A DNA stretch of 64,000 bases from Lentzea aerocolonigenes (GTDB lineage Bacteria; Actinomycetota; Actinomycetes; Mycobacteriales; Pseudonocardiaceae), in assembly GCF_000974445.1 (NCBI RefSeq), contig NZ_BBOJ01000014.1, forward strand, positions 124,001 to 188,000, written 5' to 3'. Made by a program: the position numbers and the translations under genes. The notes beneath the pieces are model-generated. The model saw only the letters and a program-made list of their open reading frames with translations. It had not been told where the DNA came from and did no database searches. Below, piece by piece: positions 7,269 to 16,616 of this stretch (its first letter is position 1; each line of letters begins with the position of its first letter).

Positions 7269-10001
7269 ATGCGCTCTCCACACCTATCACGGATGTTCTC
7301 GTCGGGGAGGCGACGGCGCGGGGCGCGAGTGCTCGCGTTCGGCTCCGCGCTGGTGGTCGCCCTGACCGCGATCGGGTTGAACACGCCGGCGGCCACCGCG
7401 GCCACGTTCTCGGTGTCGATGCAGAACCTGCAGTACAACCCGGCGACTTTGAACGTGAACGTCGGTGACACCGTCAAGTGGACCAACAACGAGACCAACG
7501 GTGTCGTGCACAGCGTGACCGGTGGTCCGCTGTCCTCGGACGTGAACCCCGGCGAGTCCTACTCGTTCACCTTCACGTCCACGGGCACCGTCAACTACCA
7601 CTGCCGTTTCCACCCGGACATGCTCGGGTCGATCGTGGTCGGTGGCACTGCGCCCACGACCACGACGGGACCGACGACCACCACCACGGCGCCCACAACG
7701 ACGACGGTGCCGCCAACGACGACGAGCACCACGAGCTCCAACACGCCCGCCCCGACGACGACCACCGGTTCGGGTGGGGCGCCGATCGGTGGTGGACCTC
7801 TGCCGGTGTCGTTCCACCTCACCGACAACCAGGGATCCTGGTACGACACGAACCTGAACCTGTTCGGCACGAAGTCCCTCGCCGTGGCCGAACTGCCGCG
7901 GGTGAAGACCGGCGGGCTCATCCCCGGCGTGCCGCTGAACGGCCTTCCGCTGCTGGGCAACGGCGCTCTGCTCGGTTCGGACGCGAGCAACGCGCTCAAC
8001 GGTGACCTGTCGCGGCTGACGCAGCTGCCGCTCAACGGCACGCTGCTCCAAGGCCTCGGCGTGGACGTGGAGAAGCTGCTCGGGCTGGACAAGCTGCGCA
8101 CGGCGATCGGCAAGGTGATGCCGCCGCTCGACCTGCGGGCGATCAAGGCGAACACCCTGATCACCCAGCTGTCCCAGCAGATGGCGGCCCGTCCTGCCAA
8201 CACGAAGACCGCGCTGACCGACCTGCCGGTCGGCGTGGAGCTGATGAAGGTGCTGGCAGACATCCAGAAGTACGTGCAGACCGCCACGATCAGCCTGCCC
8301 GTGACGGTGAACTTCGACATCTCGAGCCCGAACGCGCAGTCGGCGCACACGATCACGAACCTGATCTGGCCCGAAGGGGCGCAAGGCTTCCCGTTCGACC
8401 AGCCGGGCGCCTTCGTCGGCAGCACGACCGCGCAGCTGACCGAACCCGGCCTCTACGCGTTCGTCTGCAAGATCCACCCGTACATGCTCGGTGCGGTCGT
8501 CGTGGACGACCCGCTCACGCCCGGCCTCGACTTCGGCAAGAAGCTCAAGATCAACAGCCGTGCGCTGAACGTCCCGTCCGACGCCGACATCATCTCGCAG
8601 CTGGTGCTGAAGTTCTTCAACATCACCGCGCCGAACAACTGGCAGAAGTTCAGCAACACCGAGCAGAAGACGTGGAACCCGACGTTCCCGCCCGCGCCGA
8701 TCCTGATGTACGACTCGAACGGATCGCCGCAGCTCGTTCCGTTGCTGGACGCCTACTTCAAGAACAAGTTCGGTCTGCCGAAGACCCTGCCGGCGCTCAA
8801 CCAGCGGCCGGGAACTCCCGGCGTGGGCGAGGTGTGGATCGACACCGAGCTCGAGAAGACGGCGGGCAAGACCAAGTCCGGCACCGCGACGAAGGTCGAC
8901 GTCTCCACCTGGAAGGTCGACCGCAAGGTGGCGTTGCCCGAGGTCAACATGAACAACCCGCACAACATGTGGACCGACAAGGACGAGCGGTACATCTACC
9001 AAACCGAGTGGTTCGGCAACAAGCTCGACGTCTTCGAGCGGGCGACCGGCAGGTTCGTCCGGCAGATCGAGGTCGGGCCCGACCCGTCGCACGTGATGAC
9101 GAGGACCGACACCGACCAGCTGCACGTCGCGATCAACGGTGGCGCGTCGGTGGTCGAGCTCTCGCCGGGCGCCACGAAGATCGACCGGCGCATTCCCGTG
9201 CAGGGACCGGGTGAGAAGGTCGCGCACCCGCACGCCCACTGGATGACCGGCGACGGCACGACCATGGTCACGCCGAACGTCAACACCTACGACTCCACCG
9301 TCGTGGACATCGCGACCGGCAACATCCGCAAGGAGGCGACCGGTGAGCTGCCGATCGCCACGGGCATCACGCCCGACGGCGCCAAGGCGTACGAGGCCAA
9401 CTTCATGGGCGGGACGGTGTCCTGCATCTCGCTCAAAGCCGACGCGTGCAAGGACGGTGGCGCCACCGTGCACAACAAGCAGATCGACCTGTGGCGCAAC
9501 TACGACCCGGTGGCAGGTGAACACGGCTCGTTCGGCGGCCTGCCGATCCAGCTGCCGGTGAGCCCGGACGGCAACGCGCTGCTGGTGGCCAACACGTTGA
9601 CGTCGAACATCACCGTCATCGACCCGAAGACCGACGAGATCGTGAAGTGGTTGCCCTGTGACTCCGGTTGCCACGGCATCAACTACGGCGCGAAGAAGGG
9701 CGGCGGCTACTACGCCTACGTCTCCAGCAAGTTCGCCAACACCCTCGCGGTCGTCGACATCGACCCGAACGGCGACGGCAGTCCGTCCGACGCCGCCGTG
9801 GTCGGGAAGATGGTGCTCGACGCGACGTCGGCCACCGCGTCCGACGACCAGGTCGTCGACCACATGGGAATGGGCGGTATGGGCGTGCTCGCCGTGCCGC
9901 TCGTCTACAACGGCTGGGCGCAGAGGGTGCCCAGCAATCCGGTGAACGACCAGCTGACCTGTCGTCAGCGGTACCCGCTCACCTACGCCACTGATTGCTG
10001 A
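7269..10001 (+). CDS. Exported two-cupredoxin / beta-propeller protein
   Basis: A 910-residue exported protein. Order: signal peptide (about residues 1-45); cupredoxin domain with His in VVHSVTGG and the Cys-His-Met cluster YHCRFHPDMLG near residue 110; a Thr/Pro linker (about 127-170); a middle region of unknown fold; a second cupredoxin-like segment with AHTITNLIWP and FVCKIHPYMLG near 397; and from about 555 a YVTN-type beta-propeller (VSPDGNALLVANTLTSNITVI). Both Cys-His-Met clusters look able to bind type 1 copper. Position 7269 is the start because AGAAGGGA precedes it. It is followed by a multicopper oxidase, YcnI and CopCD, so a copper electron-transfer or storage role outside the membrane is likely. 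I know no characterised protein with this full architecture. Confidence 0.8.
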   Translation: MRSPHLSRMFSSGRRRRGARVLAFGSALVVALTAIGLNTPAATAATFSVSMQNLQYNPATLNVNVGDTVKWTNNETNGVVHSVTGGPLSSDVNPGESYSFTFTSTGTVNYHCRFHPDMLGSIVVGGTAPTTTTGPTTTTTAPTTTTVPPTTTSTTSSNTPAPTTTTGSGGAPIGGGPLPVSFHLTDNQGSWYDTNLNLFGTKSLAVAELPRVKTGGLIPGVPLNGLPLLGNGALLGSDASNALNGDLSRLTQLPLNGTLLQGLGVDVEKLLGLDKLRTAIGKVMPPLDLRAIKANTLITQLSQQMAARPANTKTALTDLPVGVELMKVLADIQKYVQTATISLPVTVNFDISSPNAQSAHTITNLIWPEGAQGFPFDQPGAFVGSTTAQLTEPGLYAFVCKIHPYMLGAVVVDDPLTPGLDFGKKLKINSRALNVPSDADIISQLVLKFFNITAPNNWQKFSNTEQKTWNPTFPPAPILMYDSNGSPQLVPLLDAYFKNKFGLPKTLPALNQRPGTPGVGEVWIDTELEKTAGKTKSGTATKVDVSTWKVDRKVALPEVNMNNPHNMWTDKDERYIYQTEWFGNKLDVFERATGRFVRQIEVGPDPSHVMTRTDTDQLHVAINGGASVVELSPGATKIDRRIPVQGPGEKVAHPHAHWMTGDGTTMVTPNVNTYDSTVVDIATGNIRKEATGELPIATGITPDGAKAYEANFMGGTVSCISLKADACKDGGATVHNKQIDLWRNYDPVAGEHGSFGGLPIQLPVSPDGNALLVANTLTSNITVIDPKTDEIVKWLPCDSGCHGINYGAKKGGGYYAYVSSKFANTLAVVDIDPNGDGSPSDAAVVGKMVLDATSATASDDQVVDHMGMGGMGVLAVPLVYNGWAQRVPSNPVNDQLTCRQRYPLTYATDC

Positions 10002-10074
10002 CACCCCAACCGCGGGACGGGAAGCCGTTCGAGGACGGCTTCCCGGACCGCGGCTTCCCAGCGGGAGGCGACTC

Positions 10075-11058
10075 ATGTCCACAGAGTTGGTTAGACAGCG
10101 CAAAGTCCTGCCGGTGCTGACGGTTCTGCTGTCCGTCCTGATCGCCCTGGCGGGCGTGACGGCGTCGAGCGTCCTGAGGGAGTCCACTTCGGACCCGGCG
10201 TTGCCGGCAGCGGCGGGCGACGACCTCGGTGACGGCACCCGCCTGGCCCAGTACGAGGTGGTCGGCGGGGTCAAGGTGTTCCGCCTGCGGGCGGCACCCC
10301 TGTCGTGGGAGGTCTCGCCCGGCAACGTCCGGCAGGCCTTCGCCTACAACGGAACCGTGCCCGGCCCGGTCATCCGGGTCAACGAGGGCGACACGGTGCG
10401 CTTCATCGTCCAGAACGACCTGCCGGAGAGCACCTCGCTGCACTGGCACGGCATGGACCTGCCCAACGACCAGGACGGCGTGCCCGGTCTCACCCAGCCC
10501 GAGATCGAGCCGGGGCAGAGCTTCACCTACGAGTGGAAGGCGATCAGCACCGGAACCCATTGGTACCACTCGCACATGCACGGCGACCAGGAGGGCAGGG
10601 GCCTCTACGGCTCGCTGGAGGTGGTGCCCAGACTCGGTGACATCGCCGCCGCCCGCGACTACCGGCTGATCATCGGGGACGGCCCGCTGGGTTTCGTGTT
10701 CAACGGCAAGAGCTTTCCCGCCACCGTGCCGTTGCGGGCACGGGTGGGTGAGCGGGTGCGCATCCGGTTGATCGGCTCCGGTCCGGAGATGATCCACCCC
10801 ATCCACCTGCACGGCGGCTACTTCGAACTGGTCGCGCAGGACGGCAGACGGTTACCGCTGCCGCAGCAGATGGACACCTTGCTCGTCGGTGTCGGGCAGA
10901 CCTACGACATCGTCTGGACACCGACCAGGGTCGGCAAGTGGATGATCCACTGCCACATCTTCTCCCACGCCGAGACCCACACCGGGATGGCGGGGCTCGT
11001 GTCCATCTTCAACGTCGACCCGCCCGCGGTCGGCCTGCCCCTCCCTCTGGGCGGCTGA
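10075..11058 (+). CDS. Two-domain multicopper oxidase
   Basis: A 327-residue exported oxidase with an N-terminal hydrophobic segment (about residues 12-32). All four copper-ligand blocks are present: HWHG near 122, HWYHSHMHG near 161, HPIHLHG near 240, and HCHIFSHAETHTGM near 291 (type 1 Cys and an axial Met). The length and order place it with small two-domain laccases/nitrite-reductase-like oxidases, which work as trimers. Such enzymes oxidise Cu(I), phenols or nitrogen oxides; the copper neighbours favour cuprous oxidation, but the substrate is not fixed by sequence. Confidence 0.93.
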   Translation: MSTELVRQRKVLPVLTVLLSVLIALAGVTASSVLRESTSDPALPAAAGDDLGDGTRLAQYEVVGGVKVFRLRAAPLSWEVSPGNVRQAFAYNGTVPGPVIRVNEGDTVRFIVQNDLPESTSLHWHGMDLPNDQDGVPGLTQPEIEPGQSFTYEWKAISTGTHWYHSHMHGDQEGRGLYGSLEVVPRLGDIAAARDYRLIIGDGPLGFVFNGKSFPATVPLRARVGERVRIRLIGSGPEMIHPIHLHGGYFELVAQDGRRLPLPQQMDTLLVGVGQTYDIVWTPTRVGKWMIHCHIFSHAETHTGMAGLVSIFNVDPPAVGLPLPLGG

Positions 11059-11112
11059 CGCATGACGAGTACCCGCGATCGCGACCCGATCCCCACTGCG
11101 GAAGGAAAAACG

Positions 11113-11826
11113 ATGGTCCGGCCCGGCACCGCGCTCGTCGCCCTGGCGGCGTTGCTCATCATCCTGTTCCCGTCGACCGCGTCGGCCCACGTCACCGTCT
11201 CACCGGGCACCGCGGAACCGGGCGGCTGGGCCAGGGTGGTGTTCCGGGTGCCGAACGAGCGCGCGGACGCCTCGACGACGCGGCTGGAGGTGACCTTCCC
11301 TGCCGACCACCGGTTCGCTTCGGTGTCCGTGCAACCGGTTCCCGGCTGGACGGCGACCACCAGGAAGGAGAAGGCGGACGTGGCCGGCCAGTCGGACGAG
11401 GACTCCTCCGGTGAGGTCGTGACGGGCATCGTCTGGGAGGGCGGGACCGTCCAACCCGGACAGTTCCAGGAATTCGGCGTCTCGATGGGCAAGCTGCCGG
11501 CCACGAACACCAAGCTGGTGTTCAAGGCCCTGCAGACCTATTCGAGCGGTGAGGTCGTGCGGTGGATCGACGTCCAGGCCGACGGCGGGCCGCGTCCCGA
11601 GCACCCGGCTCCGACGTTGTCCGTGGCCGCTCCTGCGGTCGCCGCCCCGCCCGCGGCGCCCGCGGCCGGGACCGACGTGCTCGGCCGGATGCTCGGCGGG
11701 GCGGGACTCCTGGCCGGTCTCGTCGCGCTCGGGGTTTCGGTCGTCGCGCGCAGGCGGCCGATCGCACCGGTGGACAGCGTTGCCCCGCAGAAGGAACCGG
11801 CGGCGAACGAGCCGGCACGGGTCTGA
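11113..11826 (+). CDS. YcnI-family (DUF1775) exported copper-binding protein
   Basis: A 237-residue protein with a signal peptide ending ASAHVTV. That puts a His at the mature N-terminus, the residue used by YcnI proteins for a mono-His copper site. The DUF1775 domain (about residues 25-150) shows WARVVFRVPNERAD and IVWEGGTVQPGQFQEFGVS. A C-terminal membrane helix lies at about 195-218. The ATG at 11113 follows GGAAGG and is preferred to an in-frame ATG at 11062. It lies between the multicopper oxidase and CopCD, as is common for copper-uptake loci. Confidence 0.9.
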   Translation: MVRPGTALVALAALLIILFPSTASAHVTVSPGTAEPGGWARVVFRVPNERADASTTRLEVTFPADHRFASVSVQPVPGWTATTRKEKADVAGQSDEDSSGEVVTGIVWEGGTVQPGQFQEFGVSMGKLPATNTKLVFKALQTYSSGEVVRWIDVQADGGPRPEHPAPTLSVAAPAVAAPPAAPAAGTDVLGRMLGGAGLLAGLVALGVSVVARRRPIAPVDSVAPQKEPAANEPARV

Positions 11827-11902
11827 GAGCCAGCGAGGTCGACGGCTCTTCGCCCGCCGTCGACCTCGCGCCCGTCACGTCATCCCGGTGAGAGGAAGAG
11901 CG

Positions 11903-13669
11903 GTGAACAACTTCGCGCGCGTGTGCATCGCGTTCGTCCTGGCATTGCTGCCGGTGCTGGGAGTTCAGGGCGTTGCCGGTGCGCACGCCGTCGTCATCTC
12001 GACCAGTCCCGCGGGCTGGGCGGTGCTCGGCACGTCGCCCGCCGAGGTGTCGCTGACCTTCAGCGAGCCGGTGGAGCTCGGGCTGGCGACCGTGCGGATG
12101 ATCGGGCCGGCCGGGGACACGATCACCACCGCCGCCCCGGCGCACGCCGCGGACAGGCCCGAAGTTCTCGTGGTCGCCGTGCCGAGGGCGTTGTCCGACG
12201 GGACCTACACGGTGAACTGGCAGGTCACCTCCGCGGACACCCATCCGGTGCACGGCGCCTTCGTGTTCAGCGTGGGACAGCCGTCCACGTCGGCGGCGCT
12301 GCCGGCACCGGCCCAGACGCACACCGAGGCCGACCGGGCCGTGACGTTGTCGTACGGGCTGGCGCGGTGCTTGTCCTTCGCCGGGCTGGCGCTGCTGGCG
12401 GGAGCGGCGTTCTTCGTCGTGTGGTGCCAGACCCGGCCCGCGGCCGGCCGTCGGGTCCGCGTGCTGCTGTCGAGCGGGTGGTGGAGCCTGCTGGCCGCCA
12501 CGGTGCTGGTGCTGCTGCTGTACGGGCCTTACGCCACGGGCCGGCCGTTCACCGCCGCGGCCGACCTGTCGCTGGTCGCGAACACGGCCGGCACGCGGCT
12601 GGGCCTCGCGGTGCTGTCCCGCCTGCTGCTGCTCGGGCTGGTGGGCGTCGTCCTCCTGAGGTTCCTGCGCCGCGCCGACGAGAGCGAAGCCACCGATCGC
12701 CAACGCCGGCGCCGAGGCGCGGCGGTGCTGGGGGCGACCTCCGTGCTCGCCCTCACCTGGAGTGCCGCCTCGCACAGCGGCGCCGGTGACCTGGCCTGGC
12801 TGGCCCTGGTGGCCGACGCGGCACACCTCACCGCGATGGCCGTGTGGCTCGGTGGTCTCGTCGTGGTCGGTGTCGTCGTGAGGTCCGCCGACGCGTTGGC
12901 GATGCGCGTGGCGGTACCACGCTTCTCCCAGGTGGCACTGGTGTCTGTGTTCGTGCTGGTCGCCACCGGTCTGTTCCAGTCGTGGCGGCTCGTGGGCACC
13001 CCGTCGGCCCTGATCGGCACGTCCTACGGGCGGGTGCTGCTGGGCAAGGTCGCGGTGGCGGCGGTGCTGCTCGCGCTGGGAGCGCTGGCCAGGCGCTGGG
13101 TCCAGCGCCACTACGGTTTCCCCGTCGTCTCGCCCTCCGACCGGCGCCGGGCGGCGCGCGGGCCCGGTGATCGTCAGGTGCGGCGCTTCGGGGCGGTCGT
13201 CGTCGCCGAGGCGGTCATCGCGGGCCTCGTGCTGGGGCTCACGGCGGTCCTGGTCGGCACCAGCTCCGCCGCGGCGGAACTGGCCGAGCGGGAACAACCG
13301 GCGACCGAGGTGGCGCAGCCCGTGCCCGGTGAGCCCGTCATCGCGGACTTCGACACCGGTGGCGCGGCCGGACGCGGCAAGATCGCGGTCGTCGTCGCGC
13401 CCGGCGCGTCCGGGGGCAACGAGGTGCACCTGGCGGTGCTGGACGAGCGGGGGCGCCAGAAGGACGTCGCAGAGGTGGGGGCGACGCTGAGCCATCCCGA
13501 ACGGTCACCGGCGCCGTTGACCGTGCCGTTGCGTTACAGCGGTTTGCCGGGACATTACATCTCAGATGCGCTCTCCCTGCCCGTATCCGGCCGCTGGGAC
13601 ATGTCGTTGAAAGTTCGCACATCAGATGTCGATGAAGCCACTGTGCATGTCTCCGTGGGCATTCCCTGA
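11903..13669 (+). CDS. CopC-CopD fusion copper protein
   Basis: A 588-residue protein. An N-terminal CopC domain follows the signal peptide (mature start GAHAVVISTSPA; ADTHPVHGAFVFSV supplies further His ligands). A CopD membrane region of about eight helices follows (about residues 150-460). The C-terminal exported domain (about 490-588; VHLAVLDERGR, SGRWDMSLKVRTSD) looks YtkA-like. CopC binds copper outside the membrane and CopD is thought to import it. The GTG at 11903 has AGAGGAAGAG just upstream; the same frame is open further back, but that part overlaps ycnI. Confidence 0.92.
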   Translation: MNNFARVCIAFVLALLPVLGVQGVAGAHAVVISTSPAGWAVLGTSPAEVSLTFSEPVELGLATVRMIGPAGDTITTAAPAHAADRPEVLVVAVPRALSDGTYTVNWQVTSADTHPVHGAFVFSVGQPSTSAALPAPAQTHTEADRAVTLSYGLARCLSFAGLALLAGAAFFVVWCQTRPAAGRRVRVLLSSGWWSLLAATVLVLLLYGPYATGRPFTAAADLSLVANTAGTRLGLAVLSRLLLLGLVGVVLLRFLRRADESEATDRQRRRRGAAVLGATSVLALTWSAASHSGAGDLAWLALVADAAHLTAMAVWLGGLVVVGVVVRSADALAMRVAVPRFSQVALVSVFVLVATGLFQSWRLVGTPSALIGTSYGRVLLGKVAVAAVLLALGALARRWVQRHYGFPVVSPSDRRRAARGPGDRQVRRFGAVVVAEAVIAGLVLGLTAVLVGTSSAAAELAEREQPATEVAQPVPGEPVIADFDTGGAAGRGKIAVVVAPGASGGNEVHLAVLDERGRQKDVAEVGATLSHPERSPAPLTVPLRYSGLPGHYISDALSLPVSGRWDMSLKVRTSDVDEATVHVSVGIP

Positions 13670-13712
13670 ACCGCGCGAGCGGTGATGACCCGCAGGAACG
13701 GATGGTGACGGC

Positions 13713-14552
13713 ATGTACCCCCAGGACGCCCGCAAGGTATCTCCTGACGTGCTGGAAGCCCTGCGCCGGCGCGCCGTCGCCGCGGTCGAGTCGGGCCTTT
13801 CCCGCGCGGAGGTCGCGCGAATGCTCGGCGTGTCCCGGCAGACGATCAGCGTCTGGCACCGCGAATACCGCACGCGGGGCGAAGAAGCGTTGCGGAGCAG
13901 GCGACGGGGCAGACAGCGCGGTGAGCAACTCGCCCTGTCGTACGCGCAGCAGCTGTGGACGATCCGGACCGTGACGACCTGCGGGCCGGACGAGGTCGGG
14001 CTGAGCTACTGGCTGTGGACGAACCAGGCGCTGGCGGAACTGGTCAACAACAGGTTCCGGATCGCTCTGTCGGCGACGACGGTGCGCAACTACCTCATCA
14101 GGTGGGGAGTGCTCCCCGAGTCCGTCCTCTTCAACAGGTCTGGCGGAGGTCAGGCGGATCCGGGGCGCGCCGCGGCGGTGAGCGGGGAGACGCTGTGGAT
14201 GCACAGCGCGCCCTTCCACTGGCTGACCGGTCCGCAGCTGCACTCGGACGGCGCGTCCGCCTGCTCGGAGACGGACGGTCACGGGAGTGCCATGTTGTAC
14301 GCGGTGTCCGCTCGCGGCACGGTGCTGTTCCTCTGCTCGCACGACCCTTTCGACGGTGTCCGGCTGACGGAGTTCTACGACAGACTGCTGCGCCAGCGCG
14401 GTCGCCGGCTCAACATCGTGCAGGGCTGGAAACCGACGCACCGGGCCGGCGTCCTCACCGCGTGGATCGAGCAGCGGGCCGGTGAGGTGTCGGTGCGGAT
14501 CGCGGTCGAGGACGTGTCGTGTCCGGCGCCCAGGAGCGGAGATGCCCGGTGA
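13713..14552 (+). CDS. IS630-like transposase-derived protein lacking catalytic residues
   Basis: A 279-residue protein with an N-terminal helix-turn-helix (ARMLGVSRQTISVWHREY, about residues 34-51), a second winged region (SATTVRNYLIRWGV), and a C-terminal part that tracks the RNase-H-like domain of IS630-family transposases. Where active enzymes have the second catalytic Asp (LIVDGHPxHRAK), this one has NIVQGWKPTHRAG; the first Asp block is also absent. The frame is intact, no terminal inverted repeats or target duplication were seen, and it lies 43 bp after the copper genes in the same direction. It is likely a domesticated, DNA-binding derivative, possibly a regulator; that function is inferred. 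Confidence 0.7.
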   Translation: MYPQDARKVSPDVLEALRRRAVAAVESGLSRAEVARMLGVSRQTISVWHREYRTRGEEALRSRRRGRQRGEQLALSYAQQLWTIRTVTTCGPDEVGLSYWLWTNQALAELVNNRFRIALSATTVRNYLIRWGVLPESVLFNRSGGGQADPGRAAAVSGETLWMHSAPFHWLTGPQLHSDGASACSETDGHGSAMLYAVSARGTVLFLCSHDPFDGVRLTEFYDRLLRQRGRRLNIVQGWKPTHRAGVLTAWIEQRAGEVSVRIAVEDVSCPAPRSGDAR

Positions 14553-14707
14553 CGATCCGCCGGGTGGCGTGGTTCGGATGGGCGGACGCGATTTGATCCG
14601 AAGTGGACCGTTCGGCGGAATGCGTTCTGCTGCAACGGTTTCAGGCTGTGTTGCAGTTGAAGTGAAGCCCTTGTCAAGGTCACCTGCGTGCGGTTGCATC
14701 TGCCGCT

Positions 14708-15694
14708 GTGACCACAAGGCTGAGTGTCGCGAGCGTGCTCGCGTTGATGGCGTCGATCCTGGTCGGCACGCAACCCGCCGAGGCCGCCACCGGCCTGAGG
14801 GTGAGCGGCACGAAGGTCGTCGAGGCGAACGGAAGCGCCTTCGTCATGCGGGGTGTGAACCATCCGCACGTCTGGTTCCAGGGGCAGACCCGCGCGTTCG
14901 CGGACATCAAGTCCTTCGGCGCCAACACGGTTCGCGTGGTGCTGGGCACCGGCAAGCGGTGGGGGCCGAGCACGGCCGCCGACGTCGCCAACGTCATCTC
15001 GCTGTGCAAGCAGAACCGGTTGATCTGCGTGCTGGAGGCCCACGACACCACCGGATGGGGCGATCAGCTCGGAGCCGCCACCCTGGACGACGCGGCGAGC
15101 TACTGGATCGGCCTCGCCGATGTGCTCAAGGGTCAGGAGAACTACGTCGTGGTCAACCTGGGCAACGAGCCGTTCGGCACTAATCTGCTGGTGAGCTGGG
15201 CGTGGACGGACGCGACGAAGAACGCGATCAAGCGTGTGCGCGCAGCCGGGTTGCAGCACCTCCTGATGGTGGACGCGCCGATGTGGGGCCAGGACTGGCT
15301 GAACATCATGCGCGACAACGCCGCCTCGGTGCTCAACGCCGACCCGCAGCACAACACGGTGTTCTCCGTCCACATGTACGGCGTCTACAACACGGCGGCG
15401 AAGGTCAACGCGTACTTCGACGCCTTCCACAAGGCAGGGCTGCCGTTGGTGGTGGGAGAGTTCGGGAACAAGCACAGCGACGGCGACCCGGACGAGGACA
15501 CGATCATGGCGCAGTCGCAGGCCAGAGGCATCGGTTACCTCGGCTGGTCGTGGAGCGGCAACGGTGGTGGTGTCGAGTACCTCGACCTGGTGCGCGCGTT
15601 CAACCCGGCCGACCTCACGCCGTGGGGTGAGCGCTTCCTCAACGGCCCCAACGGAGTGCGGCAGACCTCGAAGCAGGCCACCGTCTACGGCTGA
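14708..15694 (+). CDS. Secreted glycoside hydrolase family 5 (mannanase-like)
   Basis: A 328-residue exported hydrolase: signal peptide ending near ATG-LRVSG (residue about 28), then a single GH5 barrel. MRGVNHPHVWF marks the first strand. NLGNEPFG (about residues 150-157) holds the acid/base Glu and VVGEFGNKH (about 248-256) the nucleophile Glu. It most resembles GH5 beta-mannanases, but subfamily and substrate cannot be fixed by eye. No carbohydrate-binding module is present. The GTG at 14708 has no clear ribosome-binding site. Confidence 0.88.
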   Translation: MTTRLSVASVLALMASILVGTQPAEAATGLRVSGTKVVEANGSAFVMRGVNHPHVWFQGQTRAFADIKSFGANTVRVVLGTGKRWGPSTAADVANVISLCKQNRLICVLEAHDTTGWGDQLGAATLDDAASYWIGLADVLKGQENYVVVNLGNEPFGTNLLVSWAWTDATKNAIKRVRAAGLQHLLMVDAPMWGQDWLNIMRDNAASVLNADPQHNTVFSVHMYGVYNTAAKVNAYFDAFHKAGLPLVVGEFGNKHSDGDPDEDTIMAQSQARGIGYLGWSWSGNGGGVEYLDLVRAFNPADLTPWGERFLNGPNGVRQTSKQATVYG

Positions 15695-15906
15695 CGTCGA
15701 CCCGCTGACCGGCTGGATCACCGGGCCACCCGGCTGCCGTGCCGGGGCCGATCGGGGATCTCCCTTAGTCCTGAGGTCTGACACGGATCCGACCGAGGTC
15801 CGATGTGCGAGCTCTGTCCGTTGCGGTGAAATGGTTGGCAGGCGGGCGTTGTCGTGGTGACAGCCCATTCGCCGAAGCCACTTCGTCGTCCTGCTGGGGA
15901 GAGTTC

Positions 15907-16545
15907 ATGGCCTTGTTGACTGATGCTCTCGCAGGGCTCGCGAACCTGCCGCAGCCCGCCGTCCTGGCGGTGACGGGCGCGTTGACGTTGGCGGAGTGCA
16001 CGCTCGGCGTCGGTTTCCTGGCGCCGGGCGAGAGCGCTCTCCTGCTGGCCTCGACGACGGTGACCACCGTGCCCAGGTTCCTGGCCATGTGGCTGGTGGT
16101 CACGCTGTGCGCGGTGGCGGGGGACAGCATCGGGTACTATCTCGGCCGCCGGTTCGGCGATCGGTTGCGCGACAGCAAGATCGTGCGCAAGGTCGGTCAG
16201 CAGCACTGGGACAAGGCGGGCGAGCTGCTGCGGCGGCGCGGGGCGTGGGCGGTGTTCGTCGCCAGGTTCATGCCCGTCGTGCGGACGCTGGTGCCGGCGT
16301 CGGCGGGTGCGTCGAAACTGGAGTACCGCCGGTTCCTGCCCGCCTCGATCGCGGGCGCGGCGTGCTGGTCGGCGCTGCACATCGGCATCGGCTCGGCCGC
16401 GGGCGCCTCCGCGAAGTACATCGAGTCCGTCTTCAACGGAGCGATGTGGGTCGTGCTGGGCGTCGGGGTGCTCGTCGGTGTGGTCGTCGTGCTGCGCAAG
16501 CGCAAGCAGGCCGCCCAGCCGAGGGAACTGGAGGAAGTCGCCTGA
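15907..16545 (+). CDS. DedA-family membrane protein
   Basis: A 212-residue integral membrane protein of the DedA/SNARE-associated family, linked to lipid-carrier recycling and membrane homeostasis. Marks: LTLAECTLGVGFLAPGESALL, AGDSIGYYLGRRFG, and FVARFMPVVRTLVPASAGAS (the conserved Arg-rich re-entrant segment). A basic tail follows the last helix. The ATG at 15907 is preceded by GGGGAGAG; an in-frame extension to 15805 is unlikely. Confidence 0.92.
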   Translation: MALLTDALAGLANLPQPAVLAVTGALTLAECTLGVGFLAPGESALLLASTTVTTVPRFLAMWLVVTLCAVAGDSIGYYLGRRFGDRLRDSKIVRKVGQQHWDKAGELLRRRGAWAVFVARFMPVVRTLVPASAGASKLEYRRFLPASIAGAACWSALHIGIGSAAGASAKYIESVFNGAMWVVLGVGVLVGVVVVLRKRKQAAQPRELEEVA

Positions 16546-16616
16546 CTCGGGCGGCTGTTGTCGGCCCGCATCCGTCCTGGAATGATCGGCGCCCCTCCTC
16601 CGAAAGGCCGCACCCA

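Noticed and set aside
7287..10325. A 1012-codon open frame on the minus strand opposite the cupredoxin/propeller gene
   Set aside because: Low-complexity Arg/Val/Asp composition and no recognisable domain; the plus strand carries a signal peptide and clear copper motifs.
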